From Sulfopaludibacter sp963835555 (lineage in GTDB: Bacteria > Acidobacteriota > Terriglobia > Bryobacterales > Bryobacteraceae): a DNA stretch of 64,000 nt. Made by a program: the position numbers and the translations under genes. Positions 46,455-54,545 of this stretch are shown here, one piece after another. The stretch lies in contig CAWIGC010000006.1 in NCBI GenBank assembly GCA_963835555.1, positions 4,768 to 68,767 on the forward strand, in the 5' to 3' direction. The first letter of the stretch is position 1. Each line of letters opens with the position of its first letter. The notes under the pieces were generated by a model, which was not told the origin of the DNA, ran no database searches, and saw nothing but the letters and a program-made list of their open reading frames with translations.

Positions 46455-47381
46455 ATGCTTCGGGGCACCCGACTTTCGACCCTACTGCTTATGCTGTTGG
46501 CCTGCGGCGCCGGTGCGCAGACGCCGCAATCGGGCTACGTGGGCAGCAACGTGTGCAAGACGTGCCATGCGGATGTGTGGTTCAACTTCTACAAGAACCC
46601 ACACTATAAAAGCATCGCGTCCGGCAAGGAGACTCCCGGGCGGACGGGCTGCGAGGGGTGTCACGGGCCGGGCGGGGCACACGTGGAGGCACGAGGCGGC
46701 AAGACCACGATCCCGCGGGCGTATTCCCTGATGCCGCCCAAAGCGGTGATGGAGGCCTGCCTGACATGCCACGCCGGCAACTTCGACAAGGCCAATATCC
46801 GGCGGAGCGAACACACCCAGAACGATGTGCCGTGTACCAGTTGCCACTCGGTACACCATTCCGCCACTCCCAAATTTCTGCTGGCGAAAAAACAAACAGA
46901 GCTTTGCTACGGCTGCCATGCGAATGTCCGGGCGCAATTTGAAATGCCCTCCCGCCACAGGGTGAACGAGGGCTTTATGGACTGCTCCGATTGCCACAAC
47001 CCGCACGGGGCGTTTGCGCCGGAGAACCGGATGGCGGACCGTCCGCGGATGGTGGATCCGGGACTGTTGAACGAGGAGCCCTGCCTGAAGTGCCACGTGG
47101 ACAAGCGGGGACCGTTCGTTTACGAGCATGCGTCAGTGGCCGTGGAAGGCTGCGAGGCGTGTCATTCCCCGCACGGTTCGATGAATTCGCGGCTGTTGCG
47201 GCGTCCGGTAACGGCCACACTGTGCCTGGAATGCCACAACGGCAGTGGTTTCGGCACGCGCAATGCGGGCGTGGATCTGCAATCGGCCACGCATAACCTG
47301 CTGGATCCGAAATTCCAGAAGTGCACCACGTGCCACGTGCGCATCCACGGGTCCAACAGCAGTTTCTTTTTATTGAGGTGA
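46455..47381 (+). CDS. Decaheme c-type cytochrome (DmsE/MtrA/PioA-like)
   Basis: This 308-residue exported cytochrome has a signal peptide (STLLLMLLACGAGAQ) and ten CxxCH heme sites at about residues 34, 66, 102, 127, 151, 177, 210, 233, 257 and 290. Extra His residues before or after each site would give bis-His ligation. The spacing and the repeated NPHG/SPHG-SMNS segments are those of DmsE/MtrA decahemes, which carry electrons across the outer membrane inside a barrel. The next gene, four bases downstream, encodes such a barrel. No surface cytochrome (MtrC/OmcA-like) is in the window. ATG 46455 places the signal peptide at the start. Confidence 0.92.
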   Translation: MLRGTRLSTLLLMLLACGAGAQTPQSGYVGSNVCKTCHADVWFNFYKNPHYKSIASGKETPGRTGCEGCHGPGGAHVEARGGKTTIPRAYSLMPPKAVMEACLTCHAGNFDKANIRRSEHTQNDVPCTSCHSVHHSATPKFLLAKKQTELCYGCHANVRAQFEMPSRHRVNEGFMDCSDCHNPHGAFAPENRMADRPRMVDPGLLNEEPCLKCHVDKRGPFVYEHASVAVEGCEACHSPHGSMNSRLLRRPVTATLCLECHNGSGFGTRNAGVDLQSATHNLLDPKFQKCTTCHVRIHGSNSSFFLLR

Positions 47382-47385
47382 CGCC

Positions 47386-49401
47386 ATGCTGAGAACGTTA
47401 CTGATTTTCGCGGCGTTTGGCGTGCTCGAGGCACAGCAGGTGGTGGCTCCCACCCCGGACCAGGTGGGCCCGCCGCGAGGCGAAGACACGGGCAATTATA
47501 ACGTGACCAATTCGTTCGAAACGGGCTACCGGTTCAGCCAGGTGGGCGGCGACGTGGGGATGTACCGCAGTGACGTGAACTACGGGAACGGGGTGCGCCT
47601 GCTGGGCAGCAGCCTGACGGTGAATTCGAAAGACGGGCACGGAAAATATTTCGATGAAATCGTGCTGAATACGCTCGGTCTGGGCAACGATCCGTACCAG
47701 GCGGTGACGCTGCGGGTGCAGAAGAACGGATTGTACCGGTACGACATGACATGGCGGCTGGACGACTATTTCAATCCCGGGCTGACGGTTTCCGGCGGCC
47801 TGCACCAGATGGACACCAGCCGGATTCTGCAGGATCATGACCTGACGATTTTTCCGCAATCGGCGGTGAGTTTCAATGTGGGATATAGCCGCAATACGCA
47901 GACCGGTCCGGCGCTCGGGTCGATTCAACTGTTCGACGACCGCGGTTCGGCGTTTCCCTATTTTACGGATGTGCGGCGGCAATGGAATGAATATCGCGTG
48001 GGGATGACGGCGCACTATGCCGGCTTCACCCTGACCCTGCGGCACACCTGGGAGTATTTCAAAGACGATACCAACTCGTCGTTAAACGGCGTGGAAGCGG
48101 CCAATACACCTTTCGATTCGACCACGCTGAACCAGTTCCAGCGCACGGCGCCGTATCACGGGTCGAATCCGGGGTGGCTGGGGAATCTGCACGCCGATCA
48201 TAAGCTCTGGGGCATGAACGCGAGGATGACCTACGTTTCGGGCAGCGGCGATTTCGCGATGAACGAACTGGCCGTGGGATTGAGCCGCTTCGGCGCGGCC
48301 ACCAACCAGCAGGTGCTGGTGAACGGGAACGCCCAGCGGCCGGTGATGGCGGGCGATTTCAGCGCGAGCCTCTTCCCCACCGATAAGCTGACCGTCGTGA
48401 ACAACACGGCGGTACACAACACCCGGATCGACGGCGATTCGTTCCTGTCGGCCTTCAACAACGGAACGGGGCAGGAGGCCACGTTGAACTTCAATTTCCT
48501 GGGCGTGCGGACCGTTGCCAATTCCACCGACATCAATTACCGGTGGAAGAACTGGCTTGGTTTCTCGGCGGGATACGTATATTCCGACCGGCAAATCCGG
48601 CTGGAGGAGGCGTTCGCATTTCCGCAGATTGCCGGGAGCGCGTCGAGCAACCTGTATTCGCAGGACAGCCATTTGAACGCCGAGCGATTGGGCATTCGCA
48701 TCCGGCCCTTGAAGGAGTTGACGATCAATGTGGACGGCGAAATCGGACACGCGGACCATCCGCTGGCGACGATCAGCGACCGCAACTACCATACTCTCGG
48801 GGGACGCGTGCAGTATCGCAAGAAGACGCTGCAAATGGGGGCGCAATATCACCTGGTGTACAACGAGAACGCGCCGCTGAATCTGCTGTCTTATAGTTCA
48901 CGTTCGCGTACGGCCAGCGCCAATGCGTCGTGGGCGCCCAAGAGCTGGTTTGCCTTCGACGCCAGCTATACCAACCTGCACCTGGACACGGTGGGCGCGC
49001 TGCAGTTCTTCGCGGGCACCGGTTTTTCGCAATTGCAGACGGCGTATTCGTCGATTTACGTGAGCAATATTCACGCCGCAAACCTGGGAGTGCGGTTCAG
49101 CGCCTTTAAGAGGGCCGACCTTTTCTTCGGTTATGCGATCACCAAGGATGTGGGCGACGGGCGCGCGACGCAGGCGCCTGTGGGCGAAACCGATCCGGTG
49201 CAGGCGCAGTTGGACGCGTTCCAGACGTTCCCGTTGACGTATGAATCGCCGATGGCGCGGGTGAGCGTGCGGATTACCCCGAAGCTCCGCTGGAACGTGG
49301 GCTATCAGTATTACGGCTACAACGAGCAGTTTCAATTGTTCAGCTATCCCGAGAATTATCACGCGCACACCGGGTTCACAAGCCTGCTGTGGTCCTTCTG
49401 A
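47386..49401 (+). CDS. Outer-membrane beta-barrel of the MtrB/PioB type
   Basis: This 671-residue protein has a short signal peptide (RTLLIFAAFGVLEAQ) and then alternating aromatic strands across its whole length, from NYNVTNSFETGYRFSQVGGD to the final HAHTGFTSLLWSF, an aromatic C-terminus recognised by the Bam machinery. The early segment SFETGYRFSQVGGDVGMYRS, plus strands of 8-12 residues with long loops (about 26-28 strands estimated), fits MtrB/PioB porins. Tight linkage to the decaheme gene supports a porin-cytochrome conduit. It lacks the N-terminal CxxC motif of Shewanella MtrB. Family membership is inferred from context and strand pattern. Confidence 0.82.
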   Translation: MLRTLLIFAAFGVLEAQQVVAPTPDQVGPPRGEDTGNYNVTNSFETGYRFSQVGGDVGMYRSDVNYGNGVRLLGSSLTVNSKDGHGKYFDEIVLNTLGLGNDPYQAVTLRVQKNGLYRYDMTWRLDDYFNPGLTVSGGLHQMDTSRILQDHDLTIFPQSAVSFNVGYSRNTQTGPALGSIQLFDDRGSAFPYFTDVRRQWNEYRVGMTAHYAGFTLTLRHTWEYFKDDTNSSLNGVEAANTPFDSTTLNQFQRTAPYHGSNPGWLGNLHADHKLWGMNARMTYVSGSGDFAMNELAVGLSRFGAATNQQVLVNGNAQRPVMAGDFSASLFPTDKLTVVNNTAVHNTRIDGDSFLSAFNNGTGQEATLNFNFLGVRTVANSTDINYRWKNWLGFSAGYVYSDRQIRLEEAFAFPQIAGSASSNLYSQDSHLNAERLGIRIRPLKELTINVDGEIGHADHPLATISDRNYHTLGGRVQYRKKTLQMGAQYHLVYNENAPLNLLSYSSRSRTASANASWAPKSWFAFDASYTNLHLDTVGALQFFAGTGFSQLQTAYSSIYVSNIHAANLGVRFSAFKRADLFFGYAITKDVGDGRATQAPVGETDPVQAQLDAFQTFPLTYESPMARVSVRITPKLRWNVGYQYYGYNEQFQLFSYPENYHAHTGFTSLLWSF

Positions 49402-49425
49402 GATTTCGGGCGGAGGGCTGCGATA

Positions 49426-50142
49426 ATGGCATCCATGCCTGACTATTCCGCGATCGAACAGAAGATTCAGCAGATTCTCAATTCCCCGCGCCGTCCCGTA
49501 GCTATCGCATTTCTGGATCACATCCCGGAAGGGATCTCGAAGTTTGAAGGTTCCGAGCCTTCTTCGTGTAGTTACTGGCGGCTGGCCGCGGCCGGACGCA
49601 CTTTTTACACCTTGCCTTCGGACCATTGGAACTGCCCCATCGGGGGTTACACGCACAATACGCTCACGGCCGAGCGGATGCCCGAGTTACAGCAGGTGCT
49701 GGGCCTGATGAGTGAAATCGGTTACGTCCGCATGGAGGAGATTCCCGGCGTATTTCATCTGGAGCACACGCCCGCAGCGATTGCGTACGGACCCTTGGGA
49801 GAGATAGCGGTAACCCCTTCTGTGGTGCTGGCTTCGGGCAAGCCGGGCCGCGTCATGATGCTTTCGGAAGCGGCTTTGCGCGCGGGCGCCATGTCCAGCC
49901 TGCCGCTTCTCGGGCGGCCTACCTGTATGGCCATTCCGGCAGCCATGGCGAATGGCACGGTGACCAGCACGGGTTGTATCGGCAACCGCGTGTATACCGA
50001 TATCGGGGAGGATGAGTTGTATGTGACGCTGCGCGGCGCGGATCTGGAGAAGATCGCCCATGAAATCGACACTATTGCAAGCGCTAACAGCACTTTGTCG
50101 CAGTATCACCTGGGACGGCGGCAGACACTTTCCACGGTATAA
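49426..50142 (+). CDS. DUF169 family protein
   Basis: This 238-residue soluble protein has the DUF169 features: RRPVAIAFLDHIPEGI near the start, a Cys-containing SSCSYWRLAAAGRTFYTL and HWNCPIGGYTHN, IAYGPLGEI, and a final CIGNRVYTDIGEDELYVT. The three cysteines in order could bind a metal or cofactor, but the function of DUF169 is unknown. GGAGG lies about 9 bases before ATG 49426. It starts 24 bases after the barrel gene in the same direction, so it could belong to the electron-conduit transcript. Confidence 0.85.
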   Translation: MASMPDYSAIEQKIQQILNSPRRPVAIAFLDHIPEGISKFEGSEPSSCSYWRLAAAGRTFYTLPSDHWNCPIGGYTHNTLTAERMPELQQVLGLMSEIGYVRMEEIPGVFHLEHTPAAIAYGPLGEIAVTPSVVLASGKPGRVMMLSEAALRAGAMSSLPLLGRPTCMAIPAAMANGTVTSTGCIGNRVYTDIGEDELYVTLRGADLEKIAHEIDTIASANSTLSQYHLGRRQTLSTV

Positions 50143-50214
50143 CGTCTTACCCGTACAGTTTGGCCCTATTGAGCCGTCATACCCGCTCGGGCGCGCCACT
50201 TATAATTAAAGTGG

Positions 50215-50604
50215 ATGCAATGGGAACCCCAGAACGGCGCCACCATTCTGGCGGTGGACGACGACCGGACTGTTCTGGGGCTGCTGGACAGCGTCCTGAG
50301 CATGGCGGGTTATCGGGTCCTTACCGCCGACGGTGGGCGGAGTGCGATCCAGGTATTCGAAAAGAACAAAGGGCCGGTCAACCTTTTGCTCACCGACGTA
50401 ATGATGCCGGACCTCACCGGTCCGGTGGTGGCGGAGCGGCTACGCTCGCTTCAACCCGATCTGGCGGTTTTGTTCATTTCGGGGTTTCACGATGCCGACC
50501 TGGTACAGCGGTTCGTGACAGCCAAAGGCTTCAGCCTGTTATCCAAGCCCTTTACCGTGGATGCGCTGCTGCGGGTGGTCGCGATGGCGCTCCACGGTCA
50601 CTGA
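50215..50604 (+). CDS. Stand-alone response regulator receiver domain (CheY-like)
   Basis: This 129-residue protein is a single REC domain: acidic cluster D15-D17 (ILAVDDDRTVLG), phosphorylated D61 in LLTDVMMPDLTG, S89 in LFISG and K111 in SKPF. No output domain is present, so it acts by protein contact. A TATAAT at 50201 and an interrupted palindrome CCACTT/AAGTGG (50197-50215) precede it. It sits 45 bases before two tandem membrane proteins whose C-terminal motif usually follows REC or PAS domains, so they may form one pathway. No histidine kinase is encoded nearby. Confidence 0.87.
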   Translation: MQWEPQNGATILAVDDDRTVLGLLDSVLSMAGYRVLTADGGRSAIQVFEKNKGPVNLLLTDVMMPDLTGPVVAERLRSLQPDLAVLFISGFHDADLVQRFVTAKGFSLLSKPFTVDALLRVVAMALHGH

Positions 50605-50649
50605 TATTCGGAGCGTGATAGCCTGTTTCCTGGGACTTAAGATTCAATA

Positions 50650-51522
50650 GTGACGCTTTGGCAACGGTCGCGGGACTTGGCACGGTGGCTCTTCGGGGTT
50701 CCGCAGCCCGACTTATCCGGCACCCCGGCGGACGTGCTGGCGGACATCGACCAGTTACAGGTACGCAGCGACCGGCGGCTGGTTTCTGCCGTTCTGGTGT
50801 TTATCCTGGTGCCCCTGTTCTGGTCCCTTGGGCTGGAACTCAACGAGTACAGCAACGATCACCCGCGGCTCGAGGCGCGTCTGGCGATGCGCGGGCTCGC
50901 CGTTCTGGTGCCGGGTCTGGGTTTGCTGCTGGTGCGCGCCGCTCATAGCCGGACCGCCTACTCGCGCGCCGTACTGGCAATCGTATTGACTATGGAATTG
51001 AACCTGGTCAACAACCTGCTGCGCCCTCACGGTTCCATTCTGCCGATGCGCGCGGCGCTGATGTTCCTGATCGTTATGTATGTTGCGCTGCCCAACAGTT
51101 TTTCACGGCAGGTCTGGCCGGCTCTGTTCTACACGGCCGGCGTAATTGTGGAGCGCGCGTTCTGGCTGACCAGTGACGCCGCCGGCGATTTCGCGACCGA
51201 TGTGCTGATTCTACTCTTCGTGAACGCTATTGGAGTGGTAATGGTACACCGGCGGGTCGCGCTGGAGCGGGAAATCGTCCTCCGGCTGCGGGCGGAGCAG
51301 AGCGCGCGGTTCGCCGCTCAGCAGGCTCTGGCGGACTTGCGGACCCTGCGGGGCATCGTTCCGATTTGCTCGCATTGCCGGAAAGTCCGCACCGAAGTCG
51401 GAGACTGGCAGCAACTGGAGCAATATGTGGCGGAACATACCGCGGCGGACTTCTCACATGGCGTGTGTCCCACATGCATGCGCGAGCATTACGGTTCCCG
51501 AGACCCCGCGACTCCGTGTTAG
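50650..51522 (+). CDS. Membrane protein with C-terminal CxxC...CxxC zinc motif, copy 1
   Basis: This 290-residue protein has about six membrane helices (VSAVLVFILVPLFWSLGL, GLAVLVPGLGLLLV, MFLIVMYVALPN, FATDVLILLFVNAIGVVMV), then a coiled helix (EREIVLRLRAEQSARFAAQQ) and a tail with LRGIVPICSHCRKVRTEVGD, C240-x-x-C243 and C273-x-x-C276. That tail is a common C-terminal module of PAS and receiver proteins (ICSHCKKIR-type) and probably binds zinc. The start is GTG 50650 with no clear ribosome-binding site. A second, closely similar copy follows after 29 bases. Confidence 0.72.
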   Translation: MTLWQRSRDLARWLFGVPQPDLSGTPADVLADIDQLQVRSDRRLVSAVLVFILVPLFWSLGLELNEYSNDHPRLEARLAMRGLAVLVPGLGLLLVRAAHSRTAYSRAVLAIVLTMELNLVNNLLRPHGSILPMRAALMFLIVMYVALPNSFSRQVWPALFYTAGVIVERAFWLTSDAAGDFATDVLILLFVNAIGVVMVHRRVALEREIVLRLRAEQSARFAAQQALADLRTLRGIVPICSHCRKVRTEVGDWQQLEQYVAEHTAADFSHGVCPTCMREHYGSRDPATPC

Positions 51523-51551
51523 TTAGCCATGCGCTTGCCGATATCTATCCG

Positions 51552-52415
51552 ATGGACCAATTGCGACAATTCGCCCGGTGGCTGTTCGCGCTGCCGGACG
51601 CCGGGATAACGAGCGAGCCAGTCGATCCCGTGGTGGGAATCGATCAATTGCTGGTAAGAAACGACCGGAGGCTGGTTTCCACCCTACTGGTGTTTCTGCT
51701 CGCGCCGCTGTTCTGGTTTCTGGGGCTGGACCTGGCTCTTTTTGCGAACGACTGGCCGCGGCTGCGCGAACGTCTGTTGGTGCGGGGCATCAGTATTCTG
51801 GTTCCCGTGACGGCGCTGCTGGTGGTTCGCACCGCGCAATCCCGAAAGGCCTATTCGCGCGCGGTGTTGGGGGTGGCGATCTCCGTGCCCGTGCTGCACC
51901 TCTCCACCAATCTGCTGCGCCCGCAGGGTTCAACGCTGCCGCTCCGGTCTCCGCTGATGCTCCTGGTGGTGATGTATGGAGCTTTGCCGAACAGTTACTG
52001 CCGCCAGATTATTCCGGCCCTCATTTATACGGCCGGCCTGATTGCAGAACGGGCGTTGTGGTTTACCGGCAACGCCCGGGGCGATCTCTCCATGGACGTG
52101 ACGGTTCTGCTGTTTGTGAATGCCGTCGGCGTGTTCATGGTATACCGGCGCGTGACGCTGGAGCGGGAGATCGCCATCCGATTCCGGGCCGAGCAGAGTT
52201 CTGTTTTCGCGGCACGGCAGGCTATCGCAGACCTGCGGGCTTTGCGAGGCATCATTCCCATTTGCTCGCACTGCCGGCAGGTGCGGTCGGAAGTAGGCGA
52301 CTGGCAGCAACTGGAGCAGTACCTGGCGGAACACACCGAGGCGGACTTTTCGCACGGCGTGTGTCCGGATTGCATCCGCGAACACTATTCCGGTTTAGGG
52401 CGACCGGAACATTGA
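51552..52415 (+). CDS. Membrane protein with C-terminal CxxC...CxxC zinc motif, copy 2
   Basis: This 287-residue paralogue matches the preceding gene along its full length, well over half identical by eye: DRRLVSTLLVFLLAPLFWFL, AYSRAVLGVAI, NLLRPQGSTLPLRSPLML, then the same coiled helix and the tail GIIPICSHCRQVRSEVGDWQ with CPDC near the end. All four Cys are kept, which argues that the zinc module matters. The membrane part varies more than the tail. It likely arose by tandem duplication. ATG 51552 gives the same N-terminus as copy 1 (QFARWLFALPD versus DLARWLFGVPQ). Confidence 0.72.
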   Translation: MDQLRQFARWLFALPDAGITSEPVDPVVGIDQLLVRNDRRLVSTLLVFLLAPLFWFLGLDLALFANDWPRLRERLLVRGISILVPVTALLVVRTAQSRKAYSRAVLGVAISVPVLHLSTNLLRPQGSTLPLRSPLMLLVVMYGALPNSYCRQIIPALIYTAGLIAERALWFTGNARGDLSMDVTVLLFVNAVGVFMVYRRVTLEREIAIRFRAEQSSVFAARQAIADLRALRGIIPICSHCRQVRSEVGDWQQLEQYLAEHTEADFSHGVCPDCIREHYSGLGRPEH

Positions 52416-52427
52416 CGGTGCCACAAT

Positions 52428-52832
52428 CTACGCCACCGGGCTGGTGCACTGGAAACATCGTTTGGCGGCGATGGGAATCTCGCTCAAGCATTCCGGGCAC
52501 TTCTTCGTCGTGGGATCGGGCGGGGCTTCGCCGCGATGAATCCGCGCCATGAGCGCATTCATGGGCGCCACGATGAGGAAGTAGACGGCAGCGGCGACCA
52601 TTAAGAACGCAATCAATGCATTTACAAAATCGCCGATGGGAAACTTGCTTCCGTTGACGGTGAATATCAACGCGGAGAAATCGGGTTTTCCCCCGATGGC
52701 AGCGATTAGCGGTGTGATGAGGTCCTTGACAAGGGCGGTAACCACCGCACCGAAGGCGCCGCCGATCACCACGGCAACGGCCAGATCGATCACGTTGCCG
52801 CGCAGCAAAAACTGCTTAAAGCCTTTGAGCAT
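52428..52832 (-). CDS. mscL: Large-conductance mechanosensitive channel
   Basis: This 134-residue protein opens under membrane tension to release solutes after osmotic downshock. The N-terminus MLKGFKQFLLRGNVIDLAVA and VVIGGAFGAVVTALVKDLIT form the first helix with the pore-lining Gly/Ala residues; FVNALIAFLMVAAAVYFLIV is the second. The C-terminal tail has a zinc-ribbon-like KKCPECLSEIPIAAKRCFQC, which is common in MscL of many phyla. It is convergent with the second tandem membrane gene, 12 bases away. Confidence 0.93.
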   Translation of the reverse strand: MLKGFKQFLLRGNVIDLAVAVVIGGAFGAVVTALVKDLITPLIAAIGGKPDFSALIFTVNGSKFPIGDFVNALIAFLMVAAAVYFLIVAPMNALMARIHRGEAPPDPTTKKCPECLSEIPIAAKRCFQCTSPVA

Positions 52833-52850
52833 AGAGCTATAATGCTCGCG

Positions 52851-54026
52851 TTACCCACCGGAGCGCAAGAATTTTCCGAGGCGTTCCATGGCCGGTTCCA
52901 GGATGGAGCTTTCGGCGGCGTAGCAGATTCGCACAGAACCTTCGCCCCCCGTTCCAAAGGCCACGCCGGGCGCCAGGCCCACGCGAGTCTCTTCCAGTAG
53001 CCGCCGGCAAAATGCGAAGGAATCGGTGAGGCCGTCGATGCGCGGGAACAGGTAGAAGGCTCCGTCGGGAGTGGGGACGGTGAGGCCGTTCATGCCGGCC
53101 AGGGCCTGAAGGCAGAGGTCGCGATTTCTCTTGAGGCGCTCCAGCATGCGCAGGAGTTCCTCTTCGCCGTGCGCCAGGGCAGTCTCGCCCGCCTTCTGAG
53201 TGAAGGTGGGGGCGTGCGACACGATGAATTCATTTAACTGGGTAGCCTTGGCAGCCAAGTCCCGGCGCGCGATGAGGTAGCCCAGACGCCATCCGGTCAT
53301 GCAGTAGCTCTTGGAGAACGAGTGGACCACTGCCACCGCATCCTCGCGGGTGGCGAGCTTCAGAATGGAGGGCACCGGTTCGCCGAGGCGCGATCCGGCG
53401 TAGTAAAGGCGGTCGTACACTTCATCGGCAATGAGCCACAGATTGTGGCGGCGGGAGAAGGCCAGGAGCGCCTGTTGTTCTTCGAGCGTAGCCACCCAGC
53501 CCAGAGGATTGGAAGGCGAAGTGTAGACCAGCAGGCGCGTGCGCGGCGTGATGGCAGCCTCCAGGGCATCGAAGTCCACGCGGTAACGTTCGCCGCAGAG
53601 CGGATGGGCAATCTGGTGCACCACCGCGTTGGCCATGCTGACGATGGAACTGCCGTTGGGCCAGGAGGGCGTGAGGATGATGGCCTCATCGCCGGGATCG
53701 AGCGTGCAGCGGATGCCCACGTTGAGCGCCTGCACGCCCGAGGCTGTGATGACAATTTCAGTGGCCGGATCGAGCTCGACCGCTTGCAGGCGGCGGTAAT
53801 AATCGGCCAGTGCGCGGCGGGTGGAAGGCAGGCCGGCATTTTCGGTATAAAAAGTGAAGCCATCCTGCATGGCGCGCACGGCGGCCTGTTTGATGTAATC
53901 CGGGGTAGGCAGGTTGGATTCGCCGAAATACAGGCGCAGCACGCCATCCATGGACATGGCAATTTCCGCCAGTTCGCGGATGCGCGAGTGGGGCACCTGG
54001 AGGACCGAGCTTGCGAGACGAGACAT
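52851..54026 (-). CDS. Class I/II PLP-dependent aminotransferase (aspartate aminotransferase-like)
   Basis: This 391-residue fold-type I enzyme has LYFGESNLPTPDYIKQAAVR, YTENAGLPSTRRALADYY, VITASGVQALNVGIRCTLDP, LLVYTSPSNPLGW, LIADEVYDRLYY (Asp and Tyr contacting PLP) and HSFSKSYCMTGWRLGYLI with the Schiff-base Lys. The final VRICYAAES holds the substrate-binding Arg. It is in the AspC/AAT-I-gamma-like group that includes pyruvate-family and aromatic aminotransferases. It lies 18 bases upstream of mscL on the same strand and is divergent from the DUF4126 gene. Confidence 0.9.
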   Translation of the reverse strand: MSRLASSVLQVPHSRIRELAEIAMSMDGVLRLYFGESNLPTPDYIKQAAVRAMQDGFTFYTENAGLPSTRRALADYYRRLQAVELDPATEIVITASGVQALNVGIRCTLDPGDEAIILTPSWPNGSSIVSMANAVVHQIAHPLCGERYRVDFDALEAAITPRTRLLVYTSPSNPLGWVATLEEQQALLAFSRRHNLWLIADEVYDRLYYAGSRLGEPVPSILKLATREDAVAVVHSFSKSYCMTGWRLGYLIARRDLAAKATQLNEFIVSHAPTFTQKAGETALAHGEEELLRMLERLKRNRDLCLQALAGMNGLTVPTPDGAFYLFPRIDGLTDSFAFCRRLLEETRVGLAPGVAFGTGGEGSVRICYAAESSILEPAMERLGKFLRSGG

Positions 54027-54076
54027 TTCGCTATTTTCGCATCATTGGACGCGTCAATCGGGAGTAGCCTTATGAC

Positions 54077-54538
54077 ATGCGGTTTGTGGCGTTTCTGATT
54101 GGCGTGGTGGCCGGTTTGCGCTCCCTGACCGCCCCTGCCGTCGTAGCATGGGGCGCGCGCCTGGGTTGGCTGCGATTGGAAGATACCCCGCTCGCATTCA
54201 TGGGCTCGCCTGCGGCTGTGATTATTTTCACTTTGCTGGCGGTGGGCGAACTGGTGGCGGACCAACTTCCTTCCACGCCCGCGCGGACAGCCCCTCCGGG
54301 TTTGATTGCGCGGATTGTACTGGGCGGCCTTTCCGGTGCGTGCGTGGCAGCGGCCGGCGGCCTGCCGCCGGCTGTGGGCGCCTGTTGGGGCGCGGCGGGC
54401 GGAGTGGCCGGAGCCTTCGGCGGATACCAGGCGAGGACGCGCCTGGTCCGGGCGCTGGCCGTGCGGGATCTGGCGATTGCGTTGCTGGAGGATGCTGTGG
54501 CGATAGGCGCGGGACTCGTGCTGGTGTCCCGGCCTTAG
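54077..54538 (+). CDS. DUF4126 family membrane protein
   Basis: This 153-residue protein has four membrane helices: FVAFLIGVVAGLRSLTAPAV, AVIIFTLLAVGELVAD, a Gly/Ala-rich third (IVLGGLSGACVAAAGG) with GAAGGVAGAFGGYQARTRL, and a last LLEDAVAIGAGLVLV. The GLRSLTAPAVVAW start and the Gly-rich core are characteristic of DUF4126. Function unknown. It ends 7 bases before the flavin disulfide reductase, so the two are likely co-transcribed. Confidence 0.83.
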   Translation: MRFVAFLIGVVAGLRSLTAPAVVAWGARLGWLRLEDTPLAFMGSPAAVIIFTLLAVGELVADQLPSTPARTAPPGLIARIVLGGLSGACVAAAGGLPPAVGACWGAAGGVAGAFGGYQARTRLVRALAVRDLAIALLEDAVAIGAGLVLVSRP

Positions 54539-54545
54539 AACGAAT

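Noticed and set aside
52428..52832. Zinc-ribbon tail on MscL as a possible novelty
   Set aside because: The KKCPxCLSxIPxxAxRCxxC tail is widespread in bacterial MscL.
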